The position numbers and the translations under genes were made by a program. Positions 1 through 10,005 of a DNA stretch of 36,898 nucleotides are shown piece after piece. Positions within the stretch are counted from its first letter, which is position 1. Each line of letters opens with the position of its first letter. The notes beneath the pieces were generated by a model. That model did no database searches. It worked only from the letters and a program-made list of their open reading frames with translations, and was not told where the DNA came from. Source of the stretch: Saprospiraceae bacterium (GTDB lineage: Bacteria > Bacteroidota > Bacteroidia > Chitinophagales > Saprospiraceae); assembly GCA_020846655.1 (NCBI GenBank), contig JADLDL010000005.1, positions 1 to 36,898 of the forward strand, given 5' to 3'.

Positions 1-1
1 C

Positions 2-382
2 AACTGGTATGGCCTGCAACCCTACGAAGACCTGAGCCGCCGCGCATCGCGCGACTTCCACGAATGGGTAGAGCGCGACAGCAGCATCGAGGTAAGCCGG
101 CTGGCCGAAGCCATCGCCATGCCCTATCTGGCGGTGTTTTTCCCCGACAGCACGCTTTCACTCTACAACAAAGACGCCCTTAGCGCCCGGGTGCAGTTTC
201 CGGAAGCCCGCCACTACACCTTCGTGCCGGCGACCATGAGTTTGGATATTTCCCATCCCGGCGGATTTGGCGTGGCTTGGCAGGCGCAGGTGTTGCGGCT
301 GACGGCCGACCGGCTGACCCTGTTTTTGCCCGAAGACGCCGAGGTGGTGGAACTCGTCAAAACGGCTTTTTCTTTGCCCTAA
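2..382 (+). CDS. C-terminal part of an unidentified protein (5' end outside window)
   Basis: An open frame runs from the left edge to a TAA stop at 380-382 and gives about 126 residues. It begins N-W-Y-G-L-Q-P-Y-E-D and ends K-T-A-F-S-L-P. The in-frame ATG at 119 is internal, because coding-quality sequence continues upstream of it, so this is the end of a longer gene. I see no membrane segment, no metal-binding motif and no sorting signal in the visible part, and I do not recognise the family. The sequence is mixed alpha/beta in character, with several aromatic-rich strands. It lies 36 bases upstream of the DUF92 gene in the same direction, so the two may be co-transcribed. Function is not assigned. 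Confidence 0.7.
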   Translation, partial: NWYGLQPYEDLSRRASRDFHEWVERDSSIEVSRLAEAIAMPYLAVFFPDSTLSLYNKDALSARVQFPEARHYTFVPATMSLDISHPGGFGVAWQAQVLRLTADRLTLFLPEDAEVVELVKTAFSLP

Positions 383-418
383 CCGCTGCGATATTCACCT
401 GAAACAGGCCTTTTTCAG

Positions 419-1219
419 ATGTTGGAACCCTTGAACTGGGAAAAAACTGCGACACTGCTGCTTGCCCTGGCCTTTGCCGCCTGCTTCGTTTGGTACACCC
501 GCCGCAAAGGCGCCCTCACACTCGACGGCGCCCTTTCGGCCGCTGTCCTTGGGCTCTGGGTGCTGTACCAGGCCGGCCCCTGGTGGCTCCTGCCTTTGTT
601 TTTCTTTTTTATCAGCGGCACCTTGTTCGGCCGGCTCCGGCGCGGCGCAGCCCCGGCCGCCGACGCCAAACACGGCCGCGCCCGCGACATCGTGCAGGTG
701 CTCTGCAACGGCGGCTTGTACGCCGCCCTGGCCACTTTTGCCGGCGGCGCCCACCGCGAAATGGCGCTCAGCCTCATGGCCCTCAGCCTGGCCGTCAGCA
801 CGGCCGACACCTGGTCGTCGGAAATCGGGCAGTACGCCCGGCAACCCACGGTGGACCTGCTGCGCTGGCGCGCGGTGCCGCCGGGCTTGTCGGGCGGCGT
901 CAGTTGGGCGGGCACCCTGGCGGGCTTGGCCGGCGCCCTGGCGATGGCGCTGTTGTGCAGTATGCTGCTGTACCACCGGCTGCAGGCCTCGTTCCTGCTG
1001 CTGGCGACGGCCGGCGGATTTGCCGGCATGTTGCTTGATAGCCTCCTCGGGGCCAGTGTGCAGGCGCGCTACCGCGATGCCGAAACCGGCGCTTTGTCGG
1101 ATCAGCCCGGCCCCGGCCGCGTGTTGTACAGCGGCGCCGGTTGGATGAGCAACGATGGGGTAAACTGGTGGAGCAACCTGTTGGTTACCCTGGCGGGATA
1201 TTGGATGTGGGTAGGGTAG
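419..1219 (+). CDS. DUF92 family integral membrane protein
   Basis: This 266-residue, very hydrophobic protein has about six membrane segments. It carries the DUF92 hallmark: a conserved S-T-A-D-T-W-S-S-E-I-G stretch near residues 126-137, followed by a Gly-rich G-L-S-G-G-V-S-W-A-G-T loop. Plant and algal members (VTE6) act as phytyl-phosphate kinases, and the wider family is related to CTP-dependent polyprenol/phosphatidate kinases. By inference it may phosphorylate an isoprenoid or other lipid alcohol in the inner membrane, but the bacterial substrate is unknown. The ATG at 419 starts directly with the first hydrophobic helix after a short charged lead. ruvA follows closely, with its own promoter box beginning 22 bases after this stop. 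Confidence 0.85.
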   Translation: MLEPLNWEKTATLLLALAFAACFVWYTRRKGALTLDGALSAAVLGLWVLYQAGPWWLLPLFFFFISGTLFGRLRRGAAPAADAKHGRARDIVQVLCNGGLYAALATFAGGAHREMALSLMALSLAVSTADTWSSEIGQYARQPTVDLLRWRAVPPGLSGGVSWAGTLAGLAGALAMALLCSMLLYHRLQASFLLLATAGGFAGMLLDSLLGASVQARYRDAETGALSDQPGPGRVLYSGAGWMSNDGVNWWSNLLVTLAGYWMWVG

Positions 1220-1240
1220 CAGGCAATTGCCCAAAGGGCG

Positions 1241-1248
1241 TACTTTTG
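1241..1248 (+). promoter_or_regulatory. Bacteroidota -7 box (TACTTTTG) for ruvA
   Basis: TACTTTTG fits the Bacteroidota primary sigma factor -7 consensus TAnnTTTG and lies 23 bases before the ruvA ATG at 1272. No clear -33 TTTG is visible at the usual spacing. The predicted transcript would have a leader of roughly 15-20 bases. Confidence 0.6.
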
Positions 1249-1271
1249 CCGGACATTCCAATCGATACTCG

Positions 1272-1862
1272 ATGTACGCCTACCTGAAAGGAGAAATTAC
1301 CTACCGCACCCCGGCCTTCCTCACCCTGGAGGTCAATGGCGTGGGCTACCACCTGAATATTCCGCTGAGCACCTATACCGCCCTGCAAGGGCAGGACCGG
1401 GCCACGTTATACACCCATTTTCATGTCATGGAGGATGCGCACACGCTGTATGGCTTTGCCCTGCAAACGGAGCGCAATCTGTTTGTGCAACTGATCAGCG
1501 TGACGGGCGTTGGGCCCACTTCGGCCTTGCTGCTGCTCTCCGCCATGTCGGTCGATGAGATCCGCTCGGCGATCATTGGCGAACAGGCCCATGTCTTGCA
1601 GCGCGCCAAGGGCATTGGCCCGAAAGCCTCCAAACAAATTATCCTCGACCTGAAAAACAAACTGTCCAAAGAATCTCCCGATGGCCCGGTCTTGTTGCCG
1701 CTGACCGACAGCGCCACCCGCGACGAGGCCGTTTCGGCGCTTATGTCGCTGGGAATCAACCGAATCGCCGCGCAAAAAGCCTTGAACCAGGTGGTGAAAG
1801 AACAGCCCAACCTGAGCAAAGTGGAGGACCTGATTCGCGCGGCGCTGAAAGCCTTGGCATGA
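1272..1862 (+). CDS. ruvA: Holliday junction branch migration protein RuvA
   Basis: This is the DNA-binding subunit of the RuvAB motor, which recognises four-way Holliday junctions and positions RuvB hexamers for branch migration in recombinational repair. The protein is 196 residues, the usual family length. The N-terminal OB-fold begins M-Y-A-Y-L-K-G-E-I. Two helix-hairpin-helix motifs follow (V-T-G-V-G-P-T-S-A and A-K-G-I-G-P-K-A-S-K), and the C-terminal RuvB-binding domain includes D-E-A-V-S-A-L-M-S-L-G. The reading frame opens 45 bases further upstream at a non-typical position, but the ATG at 1272 gives the canonical RuvA N-terminus and follows the promoter box. It lies directly upstream of sprA, an arrangement seen in other Bacteroidota such as Flavobacterium. 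Confidence 0.97.
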   Translation: MYAYLKGEITYRTPAFLTLEVNGVGYHLNIPLSTYTALQGQDRATLYTHFHVMEDAHTLYGFALQTERNLFVQLISVTGVGPTSALLLLSAMSVDEIRSAIIGEQAHVLQRAKGIGPKASKQIILDLKNKLSKESPDGPVLLPLTDSATRDEAVSALMSLGINRIAAQKALNQVVKEQPNLSKVEDLIRAALKALA

Positions 1863-2098
1863 TGTTCGCTATGTCGTCAATCTGTCATTTCCGGAAATAA
1901 AAGCAGCTGAACGCCGGCAAGGCGCGGGGCGGCCTGTCTTCCGGTAAACTCTATGCTTTTGCACCCGAAACAACTCCCATCACATTCCGCAGCAAAATGA
2001 CGAATCACGCTTTTCCGGGCAACCTGTTTGTGCAATATTGCGTCATTCTCCCGTTTGCGTTTCCAACCAACGAATTGTATTAGACCTGCTTTTTGAAC

Positions 2099-5000
2099 AT
2101 GACGAGGAAGAATCTCCTTCTTGCGACTACAGGACTGCTGTCTTTAGCCACTTTGTATGCCTTCTCCAGCCCTGGCAGCATCCGCCACCAGGTGCTTACG
2201 CTCTTTATGCCGGATGAAACGCCGCCGGTGGCAGCCGTACAGCTTGCAGCAGAAGCCGTTGAAGCCCCATCCGCAGCCCTGTCGGACTACGACGCGCCCG
2301 CTCCCGATACGTTTCCGCCCCTGGAAGAACGGTACGACGATTTTATCAACAACCGCAACTCCAATCCCGTCGACCTGAACGACCCCAAAGCCATTCAGCA
2401 AGAGGTGGAATACGATCCGCTCACGAATATGTACATCATCACCGAAAAAATCGGCAACGATGATTATCGCCCCCCCACCTACCTCACCTACGACGAGTAC
2501 GTCAAATGGCGCGATAAAAAACAACAGGAAGAATATTTCGACCGCCTGCAGGGCGTGGTCACCAGCGGCAAGGCCGGCGACGGCGGCATCAATGACCCGA
2601 TTGCCAAATTTGAGGTCAAAAACACCCTGATCGACCGCCTGTTCGGGGGCACCAACGTAGACATCAAACCCCAGGGCAATATCAACCTGACCTTTGGCTA
2701 CGATTACCAGAAGATTCAAAACCCGATCCTGACGCTGCGCCAGCAACGGACCGGCAATTTTGACTTCGACATGGATATCAACATGACCGCCGCCGGCCAG
2801 ATCGGCGAAAAACTCAAGTTGAATTTTACCTACAACACCCAGGCGACTTTTGATTTTGACAACCAGATGAAGCTCCACTACGATACCAAGGGCTTCTCCG
2901 AAGACGAAATTTTGCAGGATATCCAGGCCGGTAACGTGTCGCTCCCGCTCCGCTCCAACCTTATCAAAGGCGCCCAAAACCTCTTTGGTTTCAAAACCAC
3001 GATGAAATTCGGGCACCTGAATATGACCCTGCTGGCCGCCCAGCAACGCTCCAAACAAAACTCCCTCGCCGTGCAGGGCGGCTCCCAACTGCAAACCTTC
3101 GAAAAACCCATCGACGAGTACGACGAAAACCGCCACTTCTTCGTCAGCCATTGGAACCGCTCGCAGTTCGAGCCCGCGCTGAAATGCCTGCCCGTGCCCC
3201 AGTCGCTCTTCACCATCACCCGGATGGAGGTGTGGCTCACCAACGACAAACTGGCCACCCAGGACGTGCGCGACATCGTGGCCATTCAGGACCTGGGCGA
3301 ACCCCTCCCGTACCTCAACAAAGACTCGGCGGATTTGCGCAACTACGCGATCCCCAAGAACGCTCTTCCCGCCGTAGACATCAAAGGCGACGGCTTGCCC
3401 ACCAACCAGAACAACCGCCTGTACCCGGAAATTCTCGCCGAACTGGCGATGGATTCTACCCTCCGTTTCTCCGACCAGGCAGTGAAGCGCCTCACCGGTA
3501 TCGATTATGGCCTCAAGCAAATCCGCGACTTTGAAAAAGTGCGCGCCCGCCTCTTGTCGCCCTCCGAATATACCTTCAACGACCAACTAGGCTTCGTCAG
3601 CGTCAACCTCAACGTGCAGCCCGACCAGGTGGTGGGCGTTGCCCTGGAATACACCTACAACGGCGTCCCGTACAAAATCGGGGAGTTCACCAGCGAAGTG
3701 CCTGCGGGCGATTCGCTGAACCAGAACGTGTTGTTTGTGAAAATGCTGAAAAGCACCACCGCCAACGTGCGGTTCCCGATCTGGGACCTGATGATGAAAA
3801 ACGTGTACTCCGTGGGTTCGGTCAACGTAGACCCCAAGGAGTTTCGGTTCGACATTTTTTACGAAGACCCGGGCAAAGGCCAAAAACGCTTCCTGACCGG
3901 CGCAGGCATCCCCTCGGGTATCGCCAACCGCCCCTTGCTCCAGTTGTTCCGCCTCGATACCCTCAATTTGCAGGGCGACCCCGGCCCCGATGGGATCTTC
4001 GATTTTGTGCCCGGCCTCACCATCAACCTGCGCAACGGCCGGATCATGTTTCCGGTACTGGAGCCTTTCGGTTCCTACCTGCAGCAAAAAATGGAAGCGG
4101 CCAACACCAGCCCCGACACCATCAAACGCATTGTTTACCCCCAACTCTACGACTCTACGCTCTTCCGGGCGCGGGAGTTTCAACAACTCAACCGCTTCAC
4201 CCTCAAGGGCTCGTATAAATCCTCCACCTCTTCCGAGATTTCACTCGGCACCTTCAACCTGCCCCAGGGCTCTGTGCGCGTGAGCGCCGGCGGTCGCCAA
4301 CTCATCGAAGGACAGGATTATATCGTGGACTACAACATCGGCAAGGTGAAAATCCTGAACGATGCTATCCTCCAGTCGGGCCAAAGCGTCAACGTCAGTT
4401 TTGAAGACAACACGCTCTTCGGCTTCCAGAGCCGAACCATGCTCGGCGCCCGCTTCGACTATGCCCTGGGCAAAGACATCAACATCGGGGCTACCTACAT
4501 GAACCTGTTCGAGCGGCCGCTCACGCAAAAGGTCAACTTCGGCGACGACCCCATCAACAACCGCATGTACGGCCTGGATTTCAGCATTTCAAAAGAAGCG
4601 CCCTGGCTCACCAAACTGGTGGACAAACTGCCGTTTTTCAGCACCAAAGAGGCCTCTTCGATCTCGGCGCAAGCCGAGGTGGCCTGGCTCGATCCCGGCC
4701 ACAACCGCGCTATCAACCAGGTCGGTGAAAAAGGCGGTATCGTGTACGTCGACGATTTCGAGGGCAGCACCTCCAACCTGCCGCTGGCCAACCCGGCCAA
4801 CGGCTGGGTACTGGCCTCTGTGCCGCAGGGCGTAGACACTATTTTCCAGGAAGCAAAAGCAGAATACAACGATAGCACCTTGCTGGCCCTCGGCGCCAAC
4901 CGCGCCCGCTTGTCGTGGTACATCGCCGACCCCAGCGCCCGCGACGGCATCGACGGCCCCAACCCCTACACCACCTCCATTCAGTTTCAGGACATTTTCC

Positions 5001-8000
5001 CCAACCGCCAGCTCACGCCGCTCGAACAATCGGCCCTGCGCCCGCTGGATGTCACCATCTACCCCCGCGAACGCGGCCCCTACAACTTCGAACTCCCCGA
5101 CGGCTACGTAGGCCCCGATGGTGTGGTGTTGTCCAAAGGCCTGACCACGACCGGCGAACTGAACGAACCCGATACCCGCTGGGCAGGCTTTATGAAAGGC
5201 CTGAATACCAACGACTTTGAAGCCGCCAACATCGAGTTTGTCGAATTCTGGATCCTGAACCCCTACATGGACAAGAAAGACGGCACGGATATTTCCAAGT
5301 CGGGCGACATGTACATCGACCTGGGTTCTTTGTCGGAAGATATCATGCGCGACTCGCGCCAGTTTTTTGAAAATGCCCTCCCGACCGGTCAGGGCACCGG
5401 CGCTACCGCTGCTACCCGCTGGGGGCGCGTGCCCATCCTGCCGCCTGTGGTCAATGCTTTTGACAACGACCCGGACAAACGTATTTTGCAGGACGTGGGC
5501 CTCGACGGCCTCGACGACGCCGGCGAAAGCTCCTATTTTGCCGAATGGCTGAACACGATTGTGAATTCCACGCTGTCGCCCAACGCCAAAGCCGCTTTCC
5601 AGGCGGACCCGGCCAACGACAACTTCGTGTATTTCCGCGATCCCATGTTCGACGGCTCACAGCCCGGCTTGCTGGAGCGCTACCGCCGTTTCAACAGCCC
5701 GCAAGGCAACTCGCCGGTCAACAATACCCAAAACCTCAACCCCTCGGCCACCAACTACCCGGATGCGGAAGACCTGAACCGCGACAACTCGCTGAACGAA
5801 ACGGAGGCTTATTTCCGCTACAAAATTCCGCTTCGCAAACGGAATATCGTGTTCAACGACGGCGTCCAGATGGATGTGCTGGATATGGAAAACCCCGATC
5901 TGGTCAACCTCATCACCGACACCGTGGTGTTTGACCGCAACGGCGACCGCTACATCTGGTACCGCGTCAAACTGCCGCTGGACTACACCAAGCGCCAGCA
6001 GGTGGGCGGCATCCAGGATTTCCGCTCCATTCGCTTCGTGCGGATGCTCTGGAAAGGCTTCGACGAGCGCACCACCTTCCGTTTTGCCACCCTCGAACTG
6101 GGTCGCAACCAATGGCGCCGCTTTACGCAGCGCATCGGCTGCCCTTCGGATATCGTCGTGCCGTCTAAAGGCGTTGCATTCGACGTGAATGCGGTAAGCA
6201 TCGAAGAAAATGCTGCGCGCACGCCGTTCAATTACACCATTCCGTTTGGTATTTCGCGGGAGCAATCGGTGGGCGCGTTCCCGGATATTTTGCAAAACGA
6301 GCAGGCGCTCTCCATGAACGTTTGCAACCTGCCGTATTGCGAAGGCCGCGGTATTTTCAAAACGCTCAACATGGACCTGCGCCAGTTTGAACGCCTGAAA
6401 ATGTTTGTACACGCCGAACGCGTGGAAGAAGAGATCGACAGCGCCATGACCGTTTTCATCCGCCTGGGCTCCGATTTTTACAACAACTACTACGAATACG
6501 AGATTCCGCTGACGCCTTCCGACCCCTTCAACGTGATCAACGGCAACCCCGACAGCCGGGTGTACAAGGAAGAAGTATGGCGCCCGGAAAACAGTTTCGA
6601 CTTTCCGCTGGACCTGCTCACTACCGTCAAAAAATTGCGCAACGCGCAAGCGCCCAACGACCTGGGCACGCCGTTTATCATTCAGGACCCCGACAACCCG
6701 CGCAACCGCGTGAAGGTAGTGGGCAACCCCAACCTGGGCTACGTCAAAGGTGTGATGGTGGGCGTATTGAACGCCGACCCGCTGGAAATACCGCACTGTG
6801 TGGAAGTTTGGATCAACGAACTGCGGCTCAACGGCTTCAACGAACAGGGGGGCTACGCCGGGCAGGCCCGGCTGGACATGAAACTCGCCGACCTGGGCAA
6901 TATTTCAGTGGCCGGCAACTACTCCAGTATCGGGTGGGGGAGCATTGAGCAAAAACTCATCCAGCGGCAACGCGAGGAAATTATTCAATACGATGTGTCC
7001 GCCAACATCGAACTGGGCAAGTTCCTGCCGGAAAAATCGGGCCTCCGGATTCCGTTTTATGTGCAGTACTCCAACATCACCAAAAACCCGGAGTACGACC
7101 CCTACGACCTCGATATCAAACTCAAGGACAAACTCCGCGAAGAAACCGACCCGACAGCCCGGGAGGAGATTCGCCGGAGCGCGCAGGACGTAACCATCGT
7201 GCGCGGCTACAACTTCACCAATGTCCGGAAAGAACGGACGGGCGCGGCGCGCAAAATTCCACTGCCCTGGAACATCGAAAACTTCAGCCTGACCTACGCG
7301 TTCAACCAGCAGAAAATGCGCAACCCCTTCGTCCTCAGCGACGAACAGAACAAGTACAACGGCTCGATCGACTACCAGTACGCCACCGGCCTCAAGCCGA
7401 TACAGCCCTTCAAAGGCCTGATCAAAAACGACAAGTATTTCAAGTGGATCACGGAGATCAACTTCAATCCGCTGCCCAATACCTATGGGTTCAGCACCAA
7501 CCTGGAGCGCTTGTCGCAAAAAACGACCTACCGTTTTGCCGGTGAGGACCCCGCGCTGAACACCTACTACAACCGGCGTTTCACCTGGGACCGCAACTAC
7601 GACCTGGGCTGGGACATTACCAAAAACCTGCGCTTCAACTTCGATGCCACGGCACGCAGCCTGATCGACGAGCCACAGCAGTACAAATTTGAGGGCGGAC
7701 CCGCCTACACGGCTGCTGAACGCCGGGACTCGATTTTGCAAAACATCAAAAAACTCGGCCGTCCTAAAAACTACACCCACAACGCCAGCCTGAACTACAC
7801 CCTGCCGTTCAAGTTGATCCCGCTGATGGATTGGATCACGGTCAAGGCGTCCTACACGGCCGGCTACACCTGGACGGCCCAGTCGCTCAAACTCCAGTAC
7901 CTGCCCGATGTGCCGCAGCAGTTTGCCAACGACGTCAACCTGCGTTCGCTGGGCAACGTCATCCAGAACAACAGCGTGCGCCAGATCAACGGCGATTTCA

Positions 8001-9850
8001 ACTTTGAAACGCTGTACAACAAGAGCAAATACCTGGGCAAAATCAACAAACCGGCGGTCAAGGGCGGTAAATCGCCCGCCAGCGGCCGCAACAACCAGCC
8101 CGGGGCTGGCGGCGACCCATCGGGCGCGCCGGGCGGGCGCGATATTCCGCCCGGCGGCGGCCTGACCGGCGACGACAAAGCCAACCCGCGCTCCAACCCC
8201 GGCGACGACAAGGCCGCCAACCCCCGCAGTGGCCGCAACAACAACAACCGCAACAACGCCGACAATCCGGCCAACGCCGACGGCACCGCCGGCGCGCCGG
8301 GTGGAAACAACGATAAAGCCGGCGGCGGCAAAGACAAAGCCGGCGGCAAAGACGCCAAAGGCAGCAAGGAAAAGAAAAAAGACCGCGAGCCCTCGGTGGC
8401 CGAGCGCATTGCCCTGCGCCCGCTGATGATGGTGCGCAAAGGCCGCTTTACCTACAGCGAAAACTTCAGTACCGTGATCCCGGGCTTTATTCCGGATAGC
8501 AAACTGATGGGCCTGAGCGAAGGATTTGACGCACCGGGCTGGGCCTTTGTGGCGGGTTTCCAGCCCGACAACAAGTGGCTCGACGATGCCGCCAGCAAAC
8601 GTTGGATCACCGAGCGCCCGGAACTCAACCAGCAGGTGACGCGCAACTATACCCAGAATTTCGACGCAGCAGCCACCATCGAGCCGTTTACCGATTTCCG
8701 CATCGAACTCAGCGCCAACCGGCAGTATTCCCGCAACAACACCGAGTTGTTCAAAGACCAGATTTTCCGCCTGGATCCCGACTCCGTCGACTTCCAGCAC
8801 CGCGCCGCCCGCGACCTGGGTAGTTTCACGGTCTCGTACTTCTCGATGAAAACGCTGTTCGACAACGACCTGAACGCCCTTTTTGCCCGCTACGAAGGCT
8901 ATCGCTCGGTGATTTCGACGCGGCTTGGCGAGACCTCCGGCAATACCAACCCGCACATCAAAGACGGACCCGGCTATCGCTATGGCTACGGCAAAATCCA
9001 ACAGGAAGTGCTGATTCCGGCTTTTGTAGCGGCCTACACCGAAAAAGACCCAAACACTGTGGGCCTCGACGTGTTCAAAACCCGGCCGGCCATCAACTGG
9101 AAACTGAACTACAACGGCCTGTCCAAAATCGGTAAGTTGAACAAGATCTTCGCCAGCGTGCAGATTTCACATGGCTACAAGAACACCCTGACGGTCAATT
9201 CCTACAACACCGACTTGTTCTTCCAGCCGTCTTCGCCCTACGTGACCGACGAACTGACGTACAACTACATTGCGCGGTACGAAATTCCGCAGGTGGTGGT
9301 CAACGAGCAACTCTCGCCGCTGCTGGGTATCGATATCAAGTTGAAAAACGACATGACCTTCAAGGTGGATTTCAAAAAAAGCCGCACCCTGGCCCTGTCG
9401 TTTATCGACTACCAATTGGCTGAAACCCGCTCCAGCGGCTACACAGTGGGCTTTGGCTACCGCCTGAAGAATGTCAACATCGGCTTCCTGACGGGCAAAA
9501 AAGCCAAAAAGAGCCGGGCGAAGAAGCCGACCACCGGCACGACGCCCGCGCCACCGCCCACACCCGGGCGCGGCAACACCGGCCAGCAAGCCAACGACAT
9601 GAACTTTAAACTCGATTTCGACCTGCGCGACGATATCACGATCAACCACCGTCTCGACCAACTCGACGAAGCCGTGCCGACCCGTGGCGCCCGCACCATC
9701 AGCCTCAACCCCTCGGTAGACTACGCCCTGAACCGGCGCCTCAAATTGCGCCTCTTCACCGACTACCGCAAAACGGTACCCAAAACCTCGCAGTCGTTCC
9801 CGATCACGACCGTGAACGCCGGGGTGGCCGTGCAGTTCTCACTGAACTAG
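2099..9850 (+). CDS. sprA: Cell-surface protein SprA, type IX secretion system outer-membrane translocon
   Basis: This 2583-residue protein forms the very large (about 36-strand) outer-membrane beta-barrel of the Bacteroidota type IX secretion system, through which CTD-tagged proteins and gliding adhesins reach the surface. The family size (about 2,400 residues in Flavobacterium johnsoniae) fits. The N-terminus M-T-R-K-N-L-L-L-A-T-T-G is a Sec signal peptide. The body is a long series of amphipathic strands (for example G-N-I-N-L-T-F-G-Y-D-Y near residue 200) and it ends in a C-terminal strand A-V-Q-F-S-L-N. Around residues 1986-2100 there is a Gly/Asn/Lys/Asp-rich low-complexity insertion. 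A TTG lies two codons upstream, but the ATG at 2099 is the natural start. The upstream neighbour ruvA supports the call. Confidence 0.96.
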   Translation: MTRKNLLLATTGLLSLATLYAFSSPGSIRHQVLTLFMPDETPPVAAVQLAAEAVEAPSAALSDYDAPAPDTFPPLEERYDDFINNRNSNPVDLNDPKAIQQEVEYDPLTNMYIITEKIGNDDYRPPTYLTYDEYVKWRDKKQQEEYFDRLQGVVTSGKAGDGGINDPIAKFEVKNTLIDRLFGGTNVDIKPQGNINLTFGYDYQKIQNPILTLRQQRTGNFDFDMDINMTAAGQIGEKLKLNFTYNTQATFDFDNQMKLHYDTKGFSEDEILQDIQAGNVSLPLRSNLIKGAQNLFGFKTTMKFGHLNMTLLAAQQRSKQNSLAVQGGSQLQTFEKPIDEYDENRHFFVSHWNRSQFEPALKCLPVPQSLFTITRMEVWLTNDKLATQDVRDIVAIQDLGEPLPYLNKDSADLRNYAIPKNALPAVDIKGDGLPTNQNNRLYPEILAELAMDSTLRFSDQAVKRLTGIDYGLKQIRDFEKVRARLLSPSEYTFNDQLGFVSVNLNVQPDQVVGVALEYTYNGVPYKIGEFTSEVPAGDSLNQNVLFVKMLKSTTANVRFPIWDLMMKNVYSVGSVNVDPKEFRFDIFYEDPGKGQKRFLTGAGIPSGIANRPLLQLFRLDTLNLQGDPGPDGIFDFVPGLTINLRNGRIMFPVLEPFGSYLQQKMEAANTSPDTIKRIVYPQLYDSTLFRAREFQQLNRFTLKGSYKSSTSSEISLGTFNLPQGSVRVSAGGRQLIEGQDYIVDYNIGKVKILNDAILQSGQSVNVSFEDNTLFGFQSRTMLGARFDYALGKDINIGATYMNLFERPLTQKVNFGDDPINNRMYGLDFSISKEAPWLTKLVDKLPFFSTKEASSISAQAEVAWLDPGHNRAINQVGEKGGIVYVDDFEGSTSNLPLANPANGWVLASVPQGVDTIFQEAKAEYNDSTLLALGANRARLSWYIADPSARDGIDGPNPYTTSIQFQDIFPNRQLTPLEQSALRPLDVTIYPRERGPYNFELPDGYVGPDGVVLSKGLTTTGELNEPDTRWAGFMKGLNTNDFEAANIEFVEFWILNPYMDKKDGTDISKSGDMYIDLGSLSEDIMRDSRQFFENALPTGQGTGATAATRWGRVPILPPVVNAFDNDPDKRILQDVGLDGLDDAGESSYFAEWLNTIVNSTLSPNAKAAFQADPANDNFVYFRDPMFDGSQPGLLERYRRFNSPQGNSPVNNTQNLNPSATNYPDAEDLNRDNSLNETEAYFRYKIPLRKRNIVFNDGVQMDVLDMENPDLVNLITDTVVFDRNGDRYIWYRVKLPLDYTKRQQVGGIQDFRSIRFVRMLWKGFDERTTFRFATLELGRNQWRRFTQRIGCPSDIVVPSKGVAFDVNAVSIEENAARTPFNYTIPFGISREQSVGAFPDILQNEQALSMNVCNLPYCEGRGIFKTLNMDLRQFERLKMFVHAERVEEEIDSAMTVFIRLGSDFYNNYYEYEIPLTPSDPFNVINGNPDSRVYKEEVWRPENSFDFPLDLLTTVKKLRNAQAPNDLGTPFIIQDPDNPRNRVKVVGNPNLGYVKGVMVGVLNADPLEIPHCVEVWINELRLNGFNEQGGYAGQARLDMKLADLGNISVAGNYSSIGWGSIEQKLIQRQREEIIQYDVSANIELGKFLPEKSGLRIPFYVQYSNITKNPEYDPYDLDIKLKDKLREETDPTAREEIRRSAQDVTIVRGYNFTNVRKERTGAARKIPLPWNIENFSLTYAFNQQKMRNPFVLSDEQNKYNGSIDYQYATGLKPIQPFKGLIKNDKYFKWITEINFNPLPNTYGFSTNLERLSQKTTYRFAGEDPALNTYYNRRFTWDRNYDLGWDITKNLRFNFDATARSLIDEPQQYKFEGGPAYTAAERRDSILQNIKKLGRPKNYTHNASLNYTLPFKLIPLMDWITVKASYTAGYTWTAQSLKLQYLPDVPQQFANDVNLRSLGNVIQNNSVRQINGDFNFETLYNKSKYLGKINKPAVKGGKSPASGRNNQPGAGGDPSGAPGGRDIPPGGGLTGDDKANPRSNPGDDKAANPRSGRNNNNRNNADNPANADGTAGAPGGNNDKAGGGKDKAGGKDAKGSKEKKKDREPSVAERIALRPLMMVRKGRFTYSENFSTVIPGFIPDSKLMGLSEGFDAPGWAFVAGFQPDNKWLDDAASKRWITERPELNQQVTRNYTQNFDAAATIEPFTDFRIELSANRQYSRNNTELFKDQIFRLDPDSVDFQHRAARDLGSFTVSYFSMKTLFDNDLNALFARYEGYRSVISTRLGETSGNTNPHIKDGPGYRYGYGKIQQEVLIPAFVAAYTEKDPNTVGLDVFKTRPAINWKLNYNGLSKIGKLNKIFASVQISHGYKNTLTVNSYNTDLFFQPSSPYVTDELTYNYIARYEIPQVVVNEQLSPLLGIDIKLKNDMTFKVDFKKSRTLALSFIDYQLAETRSSGYTVGFGYRLKNVNIGFLTGKKAKKSRAKKPTTGTTPAPPPTPGRGNTGQQANDMNFKLDFDLRDDITINHRLDQLDEAVPTRGARTISLNPSVDYALNRRLKLRLFTDYRKTVPKTSQSFPITTVNAGVAVQFSLN

Positions 9851-9873
9851 ACCGCCTGCGGTATATAAACACG

Positions 9874-9911
9874 ATAGCCGATGCATGCCACATGCATCGG
9901 CTATGTTTTTA
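9874..9911 (+). terminator. Strong intrinsic terminator after sprA
   Basis: A perfect 14-bp stem (ATAGCCGATGCATG at 9874-9887 pairing with CATGCATCGGCTAT at 9891-9904), closed by a CCA loop, is followed by GTTTTTA. It sits 24 bases after the sprA stop. hemA ends on the opposite strand about 100 bases further on, so the site mainly serves sprA. Confidence 0.9.
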
Positions 9912-10005
9912 GCCTTGACAAGGAAATCACCGCAGTGGCTATCGAAATCCTGAACGCCCGAGGGTAGCCGGTTTTTTTAAATGCCGGAACTGTCCAGTAT
10001 TTTGT

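Noticed and set aside
383-418. Small hairpin CTGAAA/TTTCAG before the DUF92 gene
   Set aside because: A six-base stem with no T run, overlapping the next start; too weak to call a terminator.
6905-9001. Minus-strand open frame of 698 codons inside sprA
   Set aside because: Shadow of the sprA frame, with no domain, signal or promoter.
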